Source: Dipteris shenzhenensis
Lineage: Eukaryota > Polypodiophyta > Polypodiopsida > Gleicheniales
NCBI GenBank assembly: GCA_047967505.1
Contig: CM106539.1
Reading direction: 5' to 3' (one strand)
DNA: 64,000 nt
The notes under the pieces are model-generated. The model worked only from the letters and a program-made list of their open reading frames with translations, ran no database searches and was not told the DNA's origin. This document shows, piece after piece, positions 31,010 through 41,863 of the stretch (its first letter is position 1; each line of letters begins with the position of its first letter). Made by a program: the position numbers and the translations under genes.

Positions 31010-32765
31010 GCCAATGTAAGGCTTTAGTCAAAAACCATTGACTAGTTTTTCAAAGGAGATTCCATGTAGGTCTGCCAACAAAAATGTTCCTTGCTCATAG
31101 GTATCAATCACTCTGAATGGATCATCATACCTTAATTTGAATTTACCTGGCATTTTGCCCAATTTAGTGTTGAACATCAACACTAAGCCCCCTTTTTTTA
31201 AAAGCTTGAATTTAATATTTCTATTGATCCAGGCTACTCTTCAACTCTGAATAATGTCGGCAGCTGTATGAGAGCCAGCTAATCTATCTTCATCCAATTC
31301 TAAAAGTTTCTCCAACCTAGCATTTATGGAGTCTTTTGGTGAAATTTTGTTGTCAATTGCTACTCTGATACTTCCTACAACAAACTCCACGGGTACCATT
31401 GCTTCACAACCATACACCATCTTGAAAGGTGTTAACCCTGTGGCCACCTTGTGTGCTATCCTGAGAGCCCAAAGCACTGAATCTAAATGTTGATCCCAAT
31501 CCTGTGGGTGATCAGCAATTGTTCTTTTGTAAGCTTTTTTCATGAGCTTGTTGGAGCTTTCAGCCAATCCATTGGCTTGTGGGTAATATGCTTTGTATGC
31601 TTTGGATATTTTGTGTAGCATTATGTGCATCTTTGTCATTTTTCTGATGGTTTTGTTAATGAAATGGGTTCCTTTGTCAGATACAATCTCAATTGGGACA
31701 CCAAATCTAGTTACAATATTGTGATACAAAAAATGTGCAACTGTTCTAGCTTTGCATGTCTTTAATGCTACAGCCTCAACCCATTTAGTGCAATAATCAG
31801 TAGCACCAAGGATATATTGATTACCTGAGAATTTGGCTAGAGGTTTGATTGGTCCAATAAAGTCCAATCCCCACTTTTGAAAAGATCCGATGGAAGAATG
31901 GGCTGATGTGGCATTCTGTCACCATCCATTGGTCTGTTATTCCTTTGACATGACAAGCATGATTTGGCATAATTATGTGCATCTTTTAATAATGTGGGCC
32001 ACAATAATCTAGCCTACAAGATTCTCTTGCCCGTGATATCACCTAAGAAGTGTCCTCCTGCTCGGCCTCCATGTGCCTCTACTAGAATAGCTTTTTGCTC
32101 ATGGTCTTTGACACACCTTTTGATGATTTGGTGAATACCTCTTGTGTACAATACCCCAGCAATGATAAGGAAAGGTCTGCTTTGCAATACTAACTTTTTT
32201 CTTTGATCCCTATTCAATGTTTCTAGAATTAGTCCATCAGTAAGGAAATAACATGTTGTCATACCAGTTTGGCGATTCTTCTATCCTTACTGTAAATATA
32301 CCTACATCAGGGAGTTCATCTGGAATGCCAGTTGGTCTTTTCCTAACTGGAGTCTGCTTAAAAAATCAGCTATGGCATGTTGTTTACTTGGTCTATGCAC
32401 CACAGTGTAATCAAACTCTTGTAAAAAAAGCATCCATCTTGCAAGTGTTCCTGTTAGTTGCAGTTTATTTAACAAATAAATCAAAACCTGGTGGTCAATA
32501 TGAAAATTCACCTTATTAGCCAACAAGTAATGTCTAAACTTATGCAATGCATAAATCATACCAAGTGCCTCCCTTTGTCTAACTACATAGTTTCTTTCAT
32601 GTTTGCTTAAGATCTTGCTTGCATAGTACATAGGTCAGAACCATTTTGGTGTTTTCTGCTGCAGTACTACTGCACCAACTGCCATTGAATCTGAGGCATC
32701 CACAAACACTTCAAAAGGAAGAGACCAATAAGGGGGTTGTAGGATAGGTTTTGTTAGATATCAAT
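31010..32765 (-). pseudogene. Ty3-gypsy pol fragment A: RNase H and integrase
   Basis: Reading from 32765 down: FEVFVDASDSMAVGAVVLQQ (start of RNase H), YYASKILSKHERNYVVRQRE, FHIDHQVLIYLL, VHRPSKQHAIADFLSR; then the integrase zinc finger HGGRAGGHFLGDITGKRIL; then the core with MDFIGPI, TDYCTKWVEA, IVSDKGTHF, YYPQANGLAESSNK and WALRIAHKVATGLTPF; then a tail with KLGKMPGKFKLRYDDPF to about 31010. Order RNase H then integrase is gypsy-type. Stops near 32630 and 32262 and in the tail disable it. RT, gag and LTRs are absent. Confidence 0.92.
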
Positions 32766-33545
32766 ACTCCACTCTCATGTAACTACACGAGAACCAACTA
32801 ACTCTACTTGTAAGCCCCCCATATGAGGAGAAGGCATTTGAGTAGCTTGGTTATCCGGTAGGTTCTGGTTTGGACACAAGATGGGGGCCATGTGTGGCCT
32901 AATGGCTGGACGGAGTTGGCACACTGCCAACTAGGCTACATGCAAGTGCGGGAAGGCATCCCATGACTGATCTCATTGAGGGTAGATGGAGCATTTCTCG
33001 AGGCAGCCCACTCTCGGGTTGCGGGGCCCGTTTGGAGCCCCAGATGTGATCCCGGATGACTTTGGGCCAAACAGTAACCATAGGTTAGTTGCTTTATTTT
33101 ACACCATGGTTCTATCGAGTGGTTGGTGGCCTATTTCAGGACTGACCCCCAGTCGACCGTTTTGGGCAAACTGGGTCGGTCACCCAATTGGGTCTAACTG
33201 ACTACGACTGGTGGTTATATAAGAGCTAGCCCGTGAAGCCCATTTCATCACTGGCTATAGCAACCTTGATTCCTTAGCATCCAGCCTCTGTCCTCTACTA
33301 TTTCCAGCATGCCATCGAAGCTTCTTTCATAGGTGCGCACGGCTAGGAGGTAGCACCATCTATTGTATCAGTTTTATAGTAATCAAATTTTTGATTCTCC
33401 ATACTATCTTCTTTTCTCTCTTGTGTACGAGATCCTATTATCTGTTGAGCATAGACGTTGTATTATTTTCTTACATGGTATCAGAGCTTGGGCTCTAGCA
33501 AGAAGATTTGGTAGTGTGTTTTTGTTTGTGAGCGGATTGTGAGAG

Positions 33546-34554
33546 ATGGCCCAGCTCGCAAGACTACGAATCCCAACGTTCGGCGAAAGTGGAAAGTTGG
33601 ACGGCACTAACTATCCACTCTAGAAGCTCAAAATGAAGACCATCCTAAGCACATATGAGCTTTGGGATATTGCTACTGGGGTGGACCTGAAGTTGGTTCT
33701 AAGACTGAATCCAGGAAATGCAGCACAATAGACAGTACCAACTGCAGATGAGATTCTCATGTGGACAAGAAGAAATGCAGATGCACTGTGTTCTATTGTT
33801 TGTAGTGTAAGTGATTCTGTCATGGCATTAATTCAACATGTCACCATAGCGGAGGAGGCATGGACGGTCTTGAAAAATCATTATGAGACCACGAATCAGA
33901 CGCGGATTCAGAATTTGGAGACTCAACTCGCAAACAAGAAACTGTCTGAGTCTAAAACAGTAGAGAAGTTCATCACCAGGGTGAAGAATCTACACGATCA
34001 GATGACTATGATTGGCATCACCATCACCAGCGAGAATCTAGCACGAAGTTGCATACGGATTCTCCCACCAAAGTACGACAATCTTGTTATGGCACTGAAT
34101 ATGTAGAACAGAAATTTGCCCCTCAACTTTGAGGATTTCAGTGCAATGCTTCTAGAGGAGGAGATGCATCAAAAGACAAGGACTAGAGAAGATTCGGCTT
34201 TCTCGGCTGGATCAAAGAAAGGTAAGGGTAAGGACTCTGGTAACCCATCTCCTTCTGATGATAAAAAGAGAAAGAAGAAGATCAAGTGCTTCTATTGCAA
34301 CAAAGTAGGGCACAAGCAGAATGAATGCTGGAAGAAGATTGTAGATGAGAAGAACGAAGTAAAGAAAGAGTCTAGCAACAGCACGCAGGTAGTACCAGTA
34401 GAGCTATTCGTAGCAATTGAGGAGATTTGCACGGAGGCAGTTCATGTACCAAATCCAGCCAATGCAGCACAACAGATAGTACCAACTGCAGATGAGATTC
34501 TCGTGTGGACAAGAAAAATGCAGATGGACTGTGTTCTATTATTTGCAGTGTAAG
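33546..34554 (+). pseudogene. Copia-2 gag with CCHC zinc knuckle
   Basis: MAQLARLRIPTFGESGKLDG then TNYPL(stop)KLKMKTIL, a UBN2-type core (EEAWTVLKNHYETTNQTRIQ, FITRVKNLHDQM, ILPPKYDNLVMAL), a basic linker and the knuckle CFYCNKVGHKQNEC with spacing C-x2-C-x4-H-x4-C. In-frame stops at 33628, 33730 and 34106 are single-base changes, and the frame is otherwise kept for 330 codons. The last part re-enters duplicated gag. Confidence 0.88.
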
Positions 34555-34830
34555 TGATTCTGTCATGGCATTAATTCAACATGTCACCAAAGTGGAGGAG
34601 GCATGGACGGTCTTGAAAAATCAGTACGAGGCCACGAATCAGACGTGGATTCAAAATCTGGAGACTCAACTCACAAACGAGAAACTATCTGAGTCTAAAA
34701 TGGCATAGAAGTTCATCACTGGGGTGAAGAGTCTGCACGATTAGATGATTGCGATTGGCATCACCATCACGAGCGAGGATCTAGCATGAAGGTGCATACA
34801 GATTCTTCCACCAAAGTATGATGGCCTTGT
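34456..34830 (+). repeat. Internal duplication of copia-2 gag (source about 33711-34085)
   Basis: From AATGCAGCACAACAGATAGT the sequence repeats 33711 onward (AATGCAGCACAATAGACAGT), including GTACCAACTGCAGATGAGAT and the ALIQHVT, EEAWTVLKNQYEATNQT and NLETQL coding words. The copy sits in tandem about 745 bp downstream of its source and carries its own stops. Confidence 0.9.
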
Positions 34831-35128
34831 TGTAAAGCATAAGGGAGAGAGATAGGAGACTCAAGTTCAGCTTTGTTCACAACACACAAAAGAGAGAGGA
34901 CACAAGGTTGGAGGGTGAAGCCTTTCTTCACTTTTGCACACAACAACCATACAATAGAAGAGGGAAATACCCTATATATCAAACCCTAGAATACGTGGTT
35001 CATATGTGAACCCAAACCAAAAACATACGTGGTAGTCTAACTACACCACGAGTACAACTAACATAGGCGGTGACATAAATGATAGTCATCCAGGAGATAT
35101 ATCGGGGGTAGAGCTTGATATCTCAACA
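34831..35128 (-). repeat. 3' LTR of copia-3
   Basis: 298 bp on the plus strand from TGTAAAGCATAAGG to ATCTCAACA, followed by CTCCCCCTCAAGCTC, the reverse of a G-rich polypurine tract. TG...CA ends are present. The inner end matches that of copia-4 and of the fragment at 23436-23559, so these are related families. Confidence 0.85.
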
Positions 35129-36249
35129 CTCCCCCTCAAGCTCAAATCCATCTCACGTACACCAAGCAAGCTCCTAAACCTGCGAAGCTTCTCGGTACCC
35201 AATGCCTTCGTAAAAATATCAGCCACCTGCTCCTCAGTGCTGACATAGAGAAGATCAATCTCACCAGCTAGAACCTTCTCTCTCACAAAGTGATAATGCA
35301 CCTCAATGTGCTTCGTTCTAGCATGATAAACTGGGTTATTAGCAAGCATGATGCTGCTAATGTTGTCACAATGAATGACAACTGCTGCATGAATTGACTA
35401 TCCCATATCTGCAAGTAGCTTCCGTAACCAAGCTACCTCACATGCAGCCATTGCTGCACCCCTGTACTCAGCCTTTGTGCTCGACAAGGCAACTGTTGGC
35501 TGCTTCTTGCTGCTCCAACTGATGGCACCACTCCCAAGGGAAAACATAAAACCACTAGTAGATCTCCTGTCTGAGACACTACCAGCCCAGTCAGCATCTG
35601 TGTATCCATGTACCTGTAATGCACACCCAGCTTCATAAAACAGTCCATAATGCAATGTGGACTTCACATACCGCAGTATGCGCCTAGCCGCATCCAAATG
35701 TGGCTTCCTCGGTGCCTGCATAAACTGACTCACCAGCCCCACAGCATAGCTCAAATCTGGTCTGGTTATAGTCATGTAAATCAAGCTACCTACTATGCGC
35801 CTGTACATAGTAATATCTTCAAGAAGCTCACCTGTCTCTGCATTGAGCTTCACATTCTGCTCCAATGGAACAGAGATAGGATTACAGCCTGTCATCCCAT
35901 ATTTGGACAACATGTCCAAACCGTATTGCCTTTGCAATAGCCATATCCCACTCGGGGATCTAATAACCTCAATGCCCAAGAAGTAACGCAGCTCTCCCAA
36001 ATCCTTCATCTCAAATTTCTGCTTCAACAGCAGCTTCACTTCATTAATGTCTGCATCACTATCACCTGTAATAATCAAGTCATCAACATAGATGACTACA
36101 AGCACAATCCCTCTGTTTGTCCTTTTCACGTAAGTGAAAAATCTGAATTGGAAATCTGAAATCCAATAGTGACAAAATATTGCCCTATCTTGTCTGACCA
36201 TGCCCTCGGCGCCTGTTTTAAGCCATACAAGGCTTTGTGCAACCTGCAT
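35086..36249 (-). pseudogene. Copia-3 RT end and RNase H
   Basis: VIYVDDLIITGDSD (YVDD motif), [70 protein letters not shown], then past a single stop NNPVYHARTKHIEVHYHFV and VSTEEQVADIFTKAL. The stop at 35398-35400 is a C-to-T change (GGA CAG to GGA TAG); otherwise the frame is open across about 385 codons. Confidence 0.93.
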
Positions 36250-37370
36250 ACAAAATCGGGGTGTGAATTATCCTCATAACCTTCTGGCTGCATCATATAA
36301 ACCTCTTCTTGCAAATCACCATGCAAGAAGGCATTTTTCACATCCATCTGATGCAAAGACCATCCCTTTGCAGCAGCCATAGCAATTACTGCTCTCACGG
36401 TTGCCATCCTTGCAACTGGGCTGAAAGTTTCCTCATAGTCAATTCCATATGTCTGTGTAAAAACTTTGGCAACCAATCTTGCCTTGTACCTGCTAACAGA
36501 CCCATCAGCATTGTGCTTTACTTTGTAAACCCACTTGCAGCCAATAGCCTTCTTATCATGAGGCAAAGGCATCAAATCCCAAGTGTGGTTTGCATCCAAG
36601 GCAGCCATCTCTTCATCCATAGCTGCTTCCCAATTTTTATGCCCTGCTGCATCCTCAAAACATGTGGGTTCTGGCTCCTCTAGAACCTTGACCATATAAG
36701 CATAGTGATGTGCTGTATACCCATCATATCTCAGCCTATCAACTGGATACTTAATACGAGTGGACCTCCGTACAACTGGATCAGTTGCAGGAGTCTTTAA
36801 ATCATGCCTGCTTTTCCTTGCACCAGGCGTAACAACAGAAGGAATCCCAAGTTCCTCATCAAGGCTCATTTCAGAGCCGCTTGACTCTCCATCAACATGA
36901 GAGCTACCAGCAGACACATCAAACACTGGAGCATGGTCTACTTTTTCTTTTCCCTTATGTGATACCTGCACAACACTATCAGGGCTGCCATGTGACGATT
37001 CACTAGATCTCAATCTCCCTGTCCATGCATTAGATCCACTAGTAGAGGACTCTCTGGGTCCACTCAAGGCTTGAGATTGCTGCTCTGCATTTATTGCAGC
37101 ATTCCCATTTCCTGCATCTGCATCTCCTACCATAACAGTTGGTGCATACCAGCTGCTCATTTCATCAAAAACAACATCTCTGCTCACTTGCATTTTGCGG
37201 GTGGAAGGGTTATAACAGCGATACCCTTTCTGGTGCAGAGCATATCCAATAAAGATGCATTTTTCTGCCTTTGGATCCAGCTTTGTTCTCTTCTCATCAG
37301 GAACATGAACATAAGCTATGCAACCAAATACCTTCAAGTGAGAAATATCTGGTTTTTGGCCTGTATACAT
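36126..37370 (-). pseudogene. Copia-3 integrase C-terminal part and RT
   Basis: Begins with [20 protein letters not shown] and [20 protein letters not shown] (end of integrase), a variable Ser-rich linker, then [60 protein letters not shown] and [12 protein letters not shown]. It ends in a one-base deletion near 36130 (CTTTACGTG read as CTTACGTG), after which the next frame continues with YVKRTNRG. Confidence 0.93.
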
Positions 37371-37977
37371 TTCTTCAGCGTCATGCCATGGACAGCTGCA
37401 GTGGGGGTTCTGTTCATAATATAAACAGCAGTTGCTATTGCTTCAGCCCAAAAATAATCAGGCATGTTTTTCTCATTTAGGATTGCCCGTCCTAGTTCTG
37501 CAATATGCCTGTTCTTCCTTTCTGCAACCCCATTCTGCTGAGGGGTAGACCTGCATGAGTACTTCCTTTGAATTCCCTGTTCTTTTAGATATTCACAAAA
37601 TTCTTCTGAAAAGTACTCTCCCCCTCCATCAGATCTTAGCACTTTAATATGCACACCTTTCTCTTTTTCAACCATGGCCTTAAAAGCCTTGAAATGGCTG
37701 AACACTTCACTTTTGTGCTTCATAAAATAAATCCACACCTTCCTAGTGTAGTCATCAATAAACGTCACATAATAATGGCATCCACCAATAGAAGCAGCTT
37801 TGGTTGTCCAAACATCTGAATGGATCCTTCCAAAGGTCTTCTGCTCACCTTAGCATTTTTGGGAAATGCATGTCTGGCCTGCTTACCCATTTGGCATGCT
37901 TCTGTTTGCTCTTTCCTACTGCTTTCGTAGGAAGAGCTGGGTATTCTATGTTGCAGGGTTCCGAGGCTTTTTGTCAC
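37334..37977 (-). pseudogene. Copia-3 integrase core and GAG-pre-integrase end
   Basis: TEACQMGKQARHAFPK, then (frameshift near 37765) MTFIDDYTRKVWIYFMKHKS, VLRSDGGGEYFSEEF, STPQQNGVAERKNRHIAELG (catalytic Glu present), [20 protein letters not shown] and HGMTLKKC. A further shift near 37360 links it to the next block. Beyond about 37930 the sequence no longer looks like copia. Confidence 0.9.
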
Positions 37978-38149
37978 CTACAGATATATTAGGATTGTCG
38001 TTGTAGTATATGTGTAGCTTAGGACCTCGAGTCGTGTTCCGGTGAGAGACGTAGGCTTAAGTGTGGTGAGTAAACATAATGCAAGCATGTGTAAAAGGCA
38101 CGTAAACCATTGTTGTTGGGGTAATGAAGGCTTTCGCCTTCATTGGGGG

Positions 38150-38315
38150 TTGTAGGGTTTAGGAGGAGTTTAAGGGTTCAGAAGGAGGTTCCAGGGTTTA
38201 GAAAGAGTTCAGGGTTAGAAAGAGTTCCAGGGTTCAGAAGGAGGTTCCAAGGTTTAGAAGGAGTCCAGGGTTAGGAGGAGGATCCAAGGTTTAGAGTAGA
38301 GTACATGGTGGAGAA
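38150..38315. repeat. Short repeats of GGTTCCAGGGTTTAGAAGGAG
   Basis: Six or more imperfect copies of 20-30 bp, such as GGAGGTTCCAGGGTTTAGAA and AGAGTTCCAGGGTTCAGAAGG. Confidence 0.8.
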
Positions 38316-38458
38316 CTCGTCTCCCTCGTAGATCAGAGTGTTAGCCTCCGTGCATAAATGGTCCCCAAGGACAAAAGAACATCGCGAACACCATATCCGC
38401 CATTGAGTTTAAGGGTTTAGGAAAGCATAGGAGTGGGAGAGGAAGAAGGTGTAAGAGC

Positions 38459-38650
38459 ATGGGTGAAGTAAGAGAGAGAGGAGGAAGGAGGAGGAGGGAA
38501 GAGGAGGAGGGAGAGGGAGGAGAGAGGAGGAGGAGGAGGAGGGAGGAGGAGGAGGAGGAGGAGGAGGGAGGAGGAGGAGGAGGAGGAGGGAGAAGGAGGG
38601 AGGAGGAGAGGGAGAGGGTGGGTTGCAGGGTTGGAGGAGAGGGGAGAAGG
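38459..38650. repeat. (GGA)n / (GAG)n microsatellite
   Basis: Almost pure GGAGGAGGA with occasional GGGA. The polyproline/serine frames on the minus strand are artefacts. Confidence 0.95.
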
Positions 38651-38814
38651 GTTGCAAGGTTAGGACATGCTTTTCGACATGCAGTTCAAGGAAGCATGGA
38701 CACTTGAGACAAATGCTTGGAATACCAATGTAGACTCAACACAATGCCCCAAGAGTGTGGGCTTCATTCCATTATGGGGTATTTATACAAGTTGGAGAGC
38801 TTCTCTCTCTGCAT

Positions 38815-39165
38815 GTAACACAAAGTTGTAACATAAAGTTGTGTATAGAAGTTGTAACACAAAGTTGTAACACAAAGTTGTGTCACAAAGTCGTATTACA
38901 AAGTTGTGTCACAAAGTCATAACACATTCTCTCTCTTCATGTAGAAGATGTAACACAAAGTTGTTACACAAAGTTGTTACACAAAGTTGTAACACAAAGT
39001 TGTAACACAAAGTTGTGTCACAAAGTTATATCACAAAGTCGTAACACATTCTCTTTCTTCATGTAGACAACTCGTAACACAAAGTTGTTACACAAAGTCG
39101 TAACATAAAGTTGTGTCTAGAAGTTGTAACACAAAGTTGTATCACAAAGTTGTATCACCTTCTCT
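38815..39165. repeat. Minisatellite AAGTTGTAACACA
   Basis: More than 20 copies of a 13-15-bp unit (CACAAAGTTGTAACACAAAGTT, with GTGTCACAAAGTCGTA variants). A longer period comes from the inserted ATTCTCTCTCTTCATGTAGA phrase near 38930, 39050 and 39165. Confidence 0.95.
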
Positions 39166-39351
39166 TTCTTCATAAGTTCATGTTGGCACAGAGTCAACAT
39201 ACTCCCAGATCCATTTTATTACCCGTCCTCGGGTTATGGCTTATTTTGATTTCAGAGTTGGGATGCCATGTGCATAATTCAGTGGCTATTTAGCTTGTGG
39301 TATGCGAGTCGTTCCTGCTATAATGCTTTTGCACCACACAATTTGTATTCA

Positions 39352-39650
39352 ATAGTCAAGAAACTTATCTCCTCTTAAGGAGGGGTAGATGACTATGATT
39401 GCCAGAGGGGATCTCGTTGCTGAGGTTGCGGATGCTGCCATCAAATCTTCTTGGGAAGAGGTTTAGCGGGGGTCTCGTTGTGGAGGATTGGTATAAAAGG
39501 ATGTTGGTCAAGAAGCTTATCTCCACTTAAGGAGGGGTAGATGACTATGAATGTCAGAGGGGATCTTGTTGCTGAGGTTGCGGACGCTGCCATCGAATCT
39601 TCTTGGGAAGAGGTTTGGCGGGGGTCTCGTTGTTGAGGCTGTCATTTTTT
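39352..39650. repeat. 155-bp tandem duplication
   Basis: GTCAAGAAACTTATCTCC...GAAGAGGTTTAGCGGGGGTCTCGTTGTGGAGG is followed by a second copy starting near 39507 with few changes. A partial echo (GGCGGGGGTCTCGTTG) recurs near 39757. Confidence 0.92.
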
Positions 39651-40106
39651 GCTATCTTGCATACATGTTGGATGTGATTGCACCCGTAGCATTGAGCTTG
39701 TAGATAATTAGTATGCAAGTTTGATATTTTTGCATATAGGAGACGGCTGTGATGTTTGGCGGGGGTCTCGTTGCGGAGGCTGCAGACTCTGTTGCCAATT
39801 CATCTTGAGTTTTGGCATAGCTTTGTGTACTGCGTGTGAATTCATTGCATGCTTTGAGAGTATGGAATGAAAGTGTGTGATACTATTTTTTATGCAATCT
39901 ATTATGTGCCTATGCAAAATCATGTGAGTGCATGTGATGTGTCTAACTATATGCTTATTTGTGGGATTTGATAGGGAAACTAAGACTCAAACATCCCTAA
40001 TGTGCAAAAAACGTGGTATGCAGTGAGTGTGCGTGTAACAATCTAGTGCAAACTATATGTGCAAAAACGTGCATATGCGAGTGAGTGCTTGTGATACAAT
40101 CTAATC

Positions 40107-41575
40107 CTAACTAAGGAAGACTTGGTTTCCCAAATCTTCGTTTTTGTCGGGGATGGCTCGCGTGTTGATGTAGTAGCGCTTCAGTCGGCTCCCGTTTATT
40201 GTTGTGTTGAATTGGACTCCATCTAGTGTTTCAAGTAGCACAGCTCCGATGGGATTCATCTTTCGTACTCAGTAGGGTCCTTGACCTAGATACTTCAGTT
40301 TTCCCTTATGTAATTTAGCATTGTATAACAGGACTAAGTTGCCTTCCTTGATGTCTTTAGCTTTCAGATTCCTGTCAAACCATGCCTTTCTTCGACGTTT
40401 TTCTGTTGTCATGGCATGATAAGCGACTAGTCTTGTCTCTGTATGCTTTTCCAACTGACAGAGCCTTTCTTTCAAGGACTCATGATCACCCATGTGTTCC
40501 TGTATTGCGATGCGTAGACTTGGTATTACAAATTCGAGTGGGACCACGGCTTCAAGGCCATACACCAATTGAAAAGGTGTGTTCCCTGTACTGACCTTGA
40601 ATGTGGTTCTGTATGCCCATAAGGCTGCATTCAGTTTCTCTGCCCAATCAGAACGCTGTGGTTCTACTACCTTGGTGAGGATATTGCATATGATTTTATT
40701 TGTGGATTCTGCTAGTCCATTCCCTTGGGGGTAGTAGGGTGTGCTTTTTCTATGAATGACCATGAAGCCAGACAAGAGTTCTTGGATTACCTCATTGACA
40801 AAATGTGTGCCTCTATCTGACACAATTTTAAGGGGGCATCCGAATCGGGTGATCACATGTTCATACAAGAATCTTGCTGTGCTTTTGGCATCTGCCTTTC
40901 TGACTGCTTTAGCTTCAGCCCATTTTGTAAAGTAATCAGTGGCCACAATGATGTAGCGTGCCTGTGTTCCTTTTGCTGCTGGATGTATGGGACCCACATA
41001 ATCAATCCCCCATTTTTCAAATGGCTATTGTGCAACAACTGTTGTTAGGGGATTGAAGTCTTTGTGTTGTGGTTTAATAGTTCGTTGGCATACATCACAG
41101 CCTTTTACATATTCATAGGCATCTGCCCATAGTGTTGGCCACCAGTAGCCTGCGAGGAGAACTTTTCTTGCTGTGGCTTCCCCTTGGAAGTGTCCTCCTG
41201 CAATGCCTTCATGGACTTCACTCAGGATTGGCAGGATCTCATGAGGCATTACACATCTTCTTAATATCTGGTCCTTGCCCATCTTGTATAGTTGTCCTGC
41301 AATGAGTTGATATGGTGCAGCCTTTAGAATCAATTTTCTGGCATCTACTGCTTTCATGTCAGGGGGTGGTCTTCCTGCCATCAAGTACCCAATGATATCT
41401 CCACACCATTCTGGAACAGCATCTATTTGAAATAGTGTGGCATCTGGTAAGTCATCTTCTACTCCAGTGGCTTCTTCTCCAGTCTTGACTCGAGACAAGT
41501 GATCGGCAATGTAGTGTTGGGCACCTTTGCGGACCACAATTTTGAAGTTGAATTCTTGCAGCGTTGGAACAAAGG
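40107..41575 (-). pseudogene. Gypsy-B RNase H tail and integrase
   Basis: EFNFKIVVRKGAQHYIADHL (end of RNase H), the H2C2 zinc finger (HEGIAGGHFQGEATARKVLL, then KGCDVCQR), and the core TDYFTKWAEAKAV, IVSDRGTHFVNEV, YYPQGNGLAESTNK, with WAYRTTFKVSTGNTPFQLVY and a C-terminal domain to the stop at 40107-40109. One frame throughout, broken only by TAG after VVAQ (near 41023) and TGA after GQGPY (near 40269), so decay is light. Confidence 0.92.
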
Positions 41576-41863
41576 CTCGAGTACAGTATCAATACTTTGT
41601 GGGGCCAAGTCATGGAGTGGGTCTTGAGCTTGTTTCTGAGTCTTAAATTGAGCTTGTTCATTTTGGACCCATTGCTGAAGTGCCTAAAAACGAGCCTTCT
41701 CCACCTCTACATTCGGGAATGGAGCTTCTTTTATTCGAGGCTCGGGAGTTGATGTGGATGAACTCGGCTGCTCATTGCTTGGCGGAGGTGGAGGCACTTG
41801 TGCTTTCTTTCTCAGAAGTCGCTTCGGTTGGATTGGAATGATAGGGTCCTTCGTGGCCTCTTT

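Larger units (their letters stand above)
32809..34830 (+). mobile_element. Ty1-copia element 2: 5' LTR and gag only
   Basis: LTR 32809-33475 (TGTAAGCCCCCCATATGAGG ... TTACA) with TATATAAG at 33216-33223, primer-binding site TGGTATCAGAGC at 33476-33487, and gag from ATG 33546. The gag is followed by a second partial gag copy and is then cut by the LTR of copia-3 at 34831. No pol of this element is found right of copia-3. Same family as copia-1. Confidence 0.88.
34831..37980 (-). mobile_element. Ty1-copia element 3, minus strand, inserted in copia-2, 5' part missing
   Basis: The 3' LTR (34831-35128) lies inside gag of copia-2. The polypurine tract and pol extend to about 37977. Domains on the minus strand in order: end of GAG-pre-integrase, integrase, RT, RNase H. 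Gag and the 5' LTR are gone; similarity stops near 37980. Only a handful of lesions are seen in pol, fewer than in copia-1. Confidence 0.9.
37981..40106. other. Repeat-rich non-coding region between copia-3 and the gypsy element
   Basis: No gene is seen. Contents: GGGTTTAGAAGGAG-type repeats (38150-38315), a GGA microsatellite, an AAGTTGTAACAC minisatellite and a 155-bp tandem pair (listed separately). The region 39650-40106 is unique, with paired GTGCAAAAACGTG-type words near 40000 and 40063. It may be the long 3' untranslated region of the gypsy element next door. Confidence 0.5.
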
